From: Hippophae tibetana
Taxonomy: Eukaryota > Streptophyta > Magnoliopsida > Rosales > Elaeagnaceae
DNA: 64,000 nucleotides
Assembly: GCA_037013495.1 (NCBI GenBank)
Contig: CM072801.1
Span: forward strand, 12,758,501-12,822,500
Reading direction: 5' to 3'
Shown here piece after piece: positions 58,421 to 64,000 of this stretch. Each line of letters begins with the position of its first letter. Position 1 is the first letter of the stretch. The translations under genes and the position numbers were made by a program. The notes under the pieces were generated by a model that saw only the letters and a program-made list of their open reading frames with translations, had not been told where the DNA came from and searched no databases.

Positions 58421-58833
58421 GGGGTTATAGATTTGTTGACTAGTACCTAAGAGTAGTAAATCATAATGATTTAATTAGGAAAGTCACTAGCCAAATGGGC
58501 TGAATTCCAAACTAAGTGTGTGTTCAACAGGCTAACTGTGCATAATTGTAGTGCAAAAAGTTATACCATGTTGAGATTCTTTGAAGAAAATTTGGCTAAG
58601 TAAAGAAAATTAGTGGGTAAAAAGTTAAAAAAAATACTATTTATTAAGGAAGAAATCTGAGAATGGAAGATGAACATTTTGTGTTAAAATCAAAATTAAT
58701 GTTCAGAAATATTCACTAAACTTTCAAAGAGCCTAAGAAATTGGAAATTTAATGTTAGGTACGTTACGTGTAGATGGGTGTGCAACCTTAATGATCTGGA
58801 TCACCTCGCTTGGACAGAGGCCGTTATATCTAG

Positions 58834-61070
58834 TAGGGGTGAGCAAAATATCTGATCAATCCAAAAAATCTAAAAAATTAAGTGGTTTCGATCCGAAGTC
58901 GGATCGGATTTGGATTAGAAATATTCAAATTTGTATAATCCGACCTGATCCGATATATTTAATATATTATTTAAAAAGATATATATAATAATTAATAGAC
59001 CTAAGTATCTAACCTAACCTATTAAACCTAATATAGCCGCCAACCCATCTCTTAACACAACCTAATTTTTTTCAACTGCCTCCATGTCTCTCTCTACCTC
59101 CATTGTTGGTTTCAATCGTTCTCTCTAGTTACTGTTCATCATTCTGCTGCTCACCGTTCTACTATCGCCGCTCTGTTGTCTCTGTTGTCCAGTCGTAGCT
59201 CGCCAGTCGTTGCTCACTATTCGTTGCTCTGTCGTCAATGCTTGTTGTTCGATGTTTGTCTGTCGTCTATCCTTGTTCGTTGTTCTCTCCTGTCATTGTT
59301 CGATGTTCGTTATTCTTCATCATCCTACGCAGAAGGTTATATTTGTTTGAGTTTTTTTCTTTTTCTGAATTTTGAGTTTAGAATTACTTTTGTTTCAAAT
59401 AGATGTGTGAAGCAAGAAGTTATCTATAACATATTATGTGATTTACTGTTTTCTTATAGTAATTTTCAAGAGCTATGAGATGAAATTATGAGTTTGAGTG
59501 GAAATGTGATGGTATTGTAAAACAAAAATTGGGTGACATTACATTATAAGAAAACTTTAAACAGTCATAATTTTGTGCTAGGAGGTCTGTTTTGGACAAA
59601 TTGTTTTTTGATTCCATGTAACTTTTTGATATCTAGACACGATAAATAGCCAAAAGCGGTTTGTCCATAACTTTTCCCCAAAAAATGTTGTTTTTCATGC
59701 TTTAATTGAGTTACAAAAACTTTTAAACTATTTTTAAAATATTGAGGTCTATTAATATTGAAGAATGAAGCCCAAAAACTCGTATATTTTATGTTCATTT
59801 CAAAGATATATTATGAGGAAATATTTGACCCAAAAAAAATTAGATTAAAATGCAATATATTTAACCTTTTGTTTTTGGTTAATTAAAAGAACTTGATGTT
59901 TATGACATAAATCTTTCGTGGTTTGGTGGAACAAATGTAAACATTGTAGTACATCGTGGTTATTTACATAATTATAAAAACCAATATCATAAAACATTGT
60001 TTTATAAATGGTGCATGTTAATTGAACATTTCATTTGTATTATTAAATTTTTAGTTATATCATATATAAATGTTTAATACATATTTTAAATCACATGAAA
60101 CCAATTATTTCCAACATCACATCACGTCTATGTGCACATTTTTATAATTATTTATTGTAAATGTCTAATATTTCTTTTCTACAACCATACAGGAGTTCCT
60201 TATCTTCTAAAACTATACAATCTTTGATTTACACTCAAAATTGGATTCGTTCATCTCCAATCATTAATATCCAAGAGTCACTTGATGAAATTGAGGTTCT
60301 ATAATTAGATATATTGCATAAAACTTTCAAATATATATAGATTTATTTGTTAAAAAAATATATTATTATGTTTATTAGCTCATTATTTATTTATATTTTT
60401 AACTTTTTAATTTTTCATCATGCAGATGTTCTTGATGGTATTGGTGACTTAAACCTTGAATGATTATCAAAAAGAGTTCTTGTTATTATTAATTTTGGAG
60501 AGTGAAGTTAATTTATGTAATTGATATTTAATTTTTTTGGAATTAAATTATTACTATGTATATTTGGAGTTAAATTATGTAATTTATGTTGAATTTTTTT
60601 CTTTTTGATTATTTTTGTTGAATTATTTTTATTCATGTTGTCGCCTACTTTTTAATTTGTAAGAAAAATATTTTTATTTTATTTTATGTAATTTTTCATT
60701 TTATATGATGAAATTATATCACATTTGGATTTGTTTGAATTGATATTTATAGCGGTTCAGATCAGATTGATATTTCATAATTTGCTTATTTATGTAATTT
60801 TTTAATAGATTTAAATTAAAATTTTCGAATTGAATAATTTTTGGATTGACTTAAAATTGACGAATTTGAATTTTTTCGGATTGACATTTAAAGCGGATTC
60901 AGATTTAATAATTTTCGGATCGAATTGGCTTAAAATTGGTGAATTCAGATTTTTTCGAATTGGCATATACAGCAGATCGGATTCAGATTGAATAATTCAT
61001 AATTTGCTTCGGATCGGATCAAATTCGAATTGACTTAAAATTTATGGTTTCGAACCAATGCTCACCCCTA
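58834..61070 (+). mobile_element. hAT copy 2, internally deleted, non-autonomous
   Basis: 2237 bp with the same termini as copy 1 (TAGGGGTGAGCA / TGCTCACCCCTA) and subterminal GGATCGGATT words. Flanks atatctag (58826-58833) and atatctaa (61071-61078) match at 7 of 8: a clear 8-bp target duplication. The transposase is gone except for the end of the dimerisation domain and last exon (about 60192-60465). Two segments (about 59512-59576 and 59753-59916) are present here but missing from copy 1. Confidence 0.92.
60192..60465 (+). pseudogene. hAT transposase C-terminal scrap in copy 2
   Basis: Corresponds to 24174-24444 of copy 1 (SSLSSKTIQSLIYTQNWIRS-like, then the last exon VLDGIGDLNLE). The intron donor GT of copy 1 is changed to AT here, and a stop precedes it. 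Confidence 0.8.
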
Positions 61071-61467
61071 ATATCTAACACCTTTAATGTAATGACCTAG
61101 CATTGAGGAGCAACATAATGATTGAGTTCCTTTGGAGTATTACCTTCACCTACCGACCCAATTATGTGAACACTGGGGTAAAGCGACTGGGTGGTTGTCC
61201 ATGTTTCTATCCTACATCCATACAAAGGATGTATAAGTCAACGACCTAATTATTATGATAACAATTTGACTTCATTAAATGAGTTTTGTTGTAAAATGTC
61301 ATGTTTAGGTCGTCAATGACTCCTTGAAAGAATACTTATTAATGTAAAGTTGACACCTATCCCTTATATACCTATATAAATATTAATAAGATGAATAAAG
61401 AATCTCAATATTATCTTCTATATAACATCTCACTATAACCAGTACCACACTGATATTTTTCCAAACA

Positions 61468-62763
61468 ACATCTATATTAGAATTTTTTTCTCAAAATATT
61501 TATAAAATTGTGAGAATGGAGTATCAAAAAAGAGATACAGAAGAAAAACGTAAGTGATCAGGGGAAAATACCATAAGTGGTGCCAAATAAACTATGCACA
61601 CCTTAAATTTATCTTAAATTTTGATAATCATTTCTTAATTTTAATCTTTTAGTTTTATAATTAAGTTTTTAAATTTTAAATTTTTGAACGAATAAAAATA
61701 AATAATTGTTTGATAATTAATTTATTTTTAAATACCTATCGAATTTGTTAAATTTAAATTTATGTATTTTTAAATTTAGTTTTATACAATAAAAATAAAA
61801 TTTAAATTTAAATATTAATGTGTAATGGGTCAAAGTTTATACATAATATGAAATTTTCTTTTGAAATTCCAAAACTCTTATTAAATTGGACTAAGAAAGA
61901 AGAAGAAGAAAAAATATGCATACTCCCGTGGTTTAAATATAAAAGCATGTGAGAGTAAGAAAATAGGAAAAATAAAAAGAAAAATGTTAATAAACAAATG
62001 AATAATGGGTTAAGGATTCAACTGGTTCATAATATTTAAAGTAGACAGATGACATTCGTACAAAGCTCACGGTGTAAGAAAAAATTTATTTATGAAAAAT
62101 CGACATATATTAAATTAAAAGGAACAGTATTTACTCATTAATAGTTATAAAACTCATAACTATTGATGGGTAAGTACCTCTTTTTCTAATCTCATTTTGA
62201 TTTGTCTTTTTTTTTTAATTCAAAGGAATTTTCTGTTTGATTTTTTGCCAGATGGGTATAGAGCTCTAGAAGATTTAATGTAAGTCATAAACTAGTCTTA
62301 ACTTAGAATCCATGATAAATTAATATGTTAAAGCTTCGTATCGATTTGGGATTGCGTTCACATTTTGCATATAAACAAAGATAATTAGACTCAAATTTAA
62401 AATGATATCAAATCAAAGTTATCCGATCGGTGTAATTATTTCGTCATTGGTGAGTAATGTATTCTGTCGTTTAGGCTCTATAAACTCAACATTCTCGTCG
62501 GTTTCAAAGAGATAGACCCTTGTCGATGTGAGATATGAGAGGAAGTGTTAAAATCTCACATCGATTAGTGATCACGTCTACGCTGTACATATAAACAAGG
62601 ACAATTCTTCGTTTCATAACCTGAATTTTGAGATAAAATTAAAAACAAATTTAACACAATAATTAATGACTTTTTACTTACCCATTAATACTTATTTAAC
62701 CAAATCAGTCGGTCCTTTTTCATCTTTATTATAATAACGAGTCTCACAACCTATCTGCTCACT
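61468..62763. repeat. Non-coding region with a diverged direct repeat
   Basis: AT-rich, no gene. Two related segments of about 60 bp, at about 62335-62390 (ATCGATTTGGGATTGCGTTCAC...CATATAAACAAAG) and 62550-62612 (ATCGATTAGTGATCACGTCTAC...CATATAAACAAGG), form a direct repeat about 215 bp apart. The family is unknown. Confidence 0.4.
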
Positions 62764-62949
62764 GTTGGGATTGTTGAATGTTATGGTTACTACAACTATC
62801 TCTGCTCACTTTTGTATATTGACAAAGCAGTAGATGATGGATTCATCAAGCCATCTCAGGGTAACATCATTGTCTCAGCACCTAACGCCAAAGAGCTTCT
62901 TTTTTTTTCTCAAAAATGGAAACCAAAGTCTTGGTTTTGTAGAAAGTAA
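62764..62949 (+). pseudogene. LOG (cytokinin riboside 5'-monophosphate phosphoribohydrolase) fragment
   Basis: One open stretch reads VGIVECYGYYNYL, then YIDKAVDDGFIKPSQ and IIVSAPNAKEL, the C-terminal part of LOG enzymes, which release active cytokinin bases from nucleotides. The catalytic region with the PGGxGTxEE motif, the N-terminus and the true C-terminus are absent. After AKEL the frame enters a T-run and unrelated residues, ending at TAA 62947-62949. A small insertion is visible between YNYL and IDKAV. It is a fragment, not a gene. Confidence 0.8.
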
Positions 62950-64000
62950 CTTTATCATCAGTATACAATCTTTGTGTTGTTATGTTCTTCGGAAATAATG
63001 TGACTAATTCGACTAGTGCGGATTTTTCTAATATCCGATCCTATAAAAGTTGAGATTTAGCTTTTTTCTGTCTTTGTGTTTGCTTAATTAATTGGAAGCA
63101 AAATAGTCATATTAATTTGTCACATTTTATGAAGATAGTTTTCTAACGAAGCATATTTCCTTTTAAAATTTGTTAGAAAACTTGATTCACAAGCTTTGCT
63201 TTTTTCTTGGGAAGTCTGATAGTTTTAGTGACCACGTCCATACAATACAAAGAAGAAGCAACGATGGTGTACAAAATGTTGATAGTTGAAGGGTATTAGT
63301 CTAAAAAGGTCAAATATTTTATAATACTTTAAAAAAGAGTTATATTAGATTTTATTTTAAAAATGGTCAAATCATAACACACTAAACAATTATCCGGTCA
63401 TTTTTTTTTGTCTTTTTCTAACTCACATTCCACTAATTCCAACGTCCCTATTTTTATAATAAAAAATTATTTTTGTCTTTTTCTTTTATTTTTCCCTAAT
63501 TCCAAAGAACTCATATTCTTAAAATATAATTATTCATTAACTTTTAATAAATAATAATTTATTTTTATTATAAATAAAAAATAATAAAATAATTTATATT
63601 TATATAATAAAATATATATATTTTTTTATAACAAATAACTTATCAAAATTTTATTATAAAATAATTAAAAATAATAATAATAATAAATTATAAAAATTTA
63701 AATTATTAAAAACTTTACTAAATAGCTACAATATTTTTTATGAAAAATTATTTACATTTTTAAAAAATAAATTATTTAAGATTAAAAAAATTAAAAAATA
63801 TATTAAATTGTAACAAATATCTCTAATATTATTATAATTTTAATTATTACTAAAATAATAAATATTTATTAACAATAATTATATTTAAGTATTAAAATAT
63901 AATTAATTCAATATAATTTATATATTTTATTATATTAATAATAAAAATAATTATAATAATATTATATTATATAATATTTTCTCATAAAATTTGTGATATA
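62950..64000. other. AT-rich end of window, no gene seen
   Basis: AT-rich with long A/T runs from about 63,450 onward. No ORF, TIR or LTR that I could support. Confidence 0.55.

Larger units (their letters stand above)
50432..61467 (+). mobile_element. Tat-lineage Ty3/Gypsy element 2 with nested insertions
   Basis: A 5' LTR remnant (50432-50503) and a 3' LTR (58753-61467, including hAT copy 2) share TATTATTTTCTCTCTAACATCTCACTATAACC-like sequence. After the 5' LTR comes AATGGTGTCTATCTTGAG, a decayed Tat-type leader start. Gag, protease, RT and RNase H follow on the plus strand, then an Athila-type LTR, then a minus-strand antisense ORF, then the 3' LTR. Integrase is not recognisable. Numerous stops. 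The layout (antisense ORF between pol and 3' LTR) matches that of element 1. Confidence 0.78.
58753..61467 (+). repeat. 3' LTR of Tat element 2, split by hAT copy 2
   Basis: The two parts, 58753-58833 and 61071-61467, make about 470 bp after removing the hAT and one target-duplication copy. It starts TGTTAGGTACG after a purine-rich GGAAATTTAA and ends near TTTTTCCAAACA. The 5' partner survives only as about 70 bp. Confidence 0.6.

Overview
This window looks like nuclear DNA of a dicot plant. It is AT-rich, its genes carry GT-AG introns, and it holds typical plant gene families (P-class and PLS-class PPR, Ran GTPase, Agenet/ENT protein, LOG). It is packed with plant-type Ty3/Gypsy elements (Tat, Athila, chromovirus), hAT transposons and an endogenous caulimovirid. 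The species cannot be named from the sequence. I saw no bacterial-type operon, CRISPR array or rRNA.

Four genes look intact. (1) A P-class PPR gene on + (5' leader from about 770, CDS 2070-4034). (2) A 77-residue membrane-type protein on - (5780-9971), whose last intron is 3.7 kb and holds retroelement debris. (3) A Ran GTPase on + (38153-41490, eight coding exons, 221 residues). (4) A two-exon Agenet plus ENT domain protein on - (44253-45947). Two host genes are broken: a PLS-class PPR gene cut in two by a chromovirus (18779-18848 and 27232 to about 28040), and a short fragment of a cytokinin-activating LOG gene (62764-62949).

The rest is layered mobile DNA. 10578-18483 is a Tat-lineage element on - (gag, no recognisable pol, an antisense extra ORF), with a MITE in one LTR and an Athila-type LTR inside it. 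18849-27226 is a chromovirus on - with 330-bp LTRs, tRNA-Met primer site and chromodomain; its reverse transcriptase is split by a hAT transposon (21711-25108). A roughly 0.7-kb duplicate of the PPR gene's upstream region follows at 28018-28672. 29030-37000 holds a ~190-bp tandem repeat, a tRNA-Met primer site and a degenerate endogenous pararetrovirus reaching to about 1 kb from the Ran gene. 50432-61467 is a second Tat element on + (gag, protease, RT, RNase H, antisense extra ORF) containing an Athila-type solo LTR, with an internally deleted relative of the hAT in its 3' LTR (58834-61070).

The insertions can be put in relative order: PPR gene, then chromovirus, then hAT copy 1; Tat element 2, then (separately) Athila LTR and hAT copy 2. 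The intact genes are unrelated in function and show no sign of working as a cluster. I did not find a convincing new biological system. The most informative observations are the nested insertions with readable target-site duplications, the hAT deletion derivative, the antisense ORFs shared by the two Tat elements, and the pararetrovirus.
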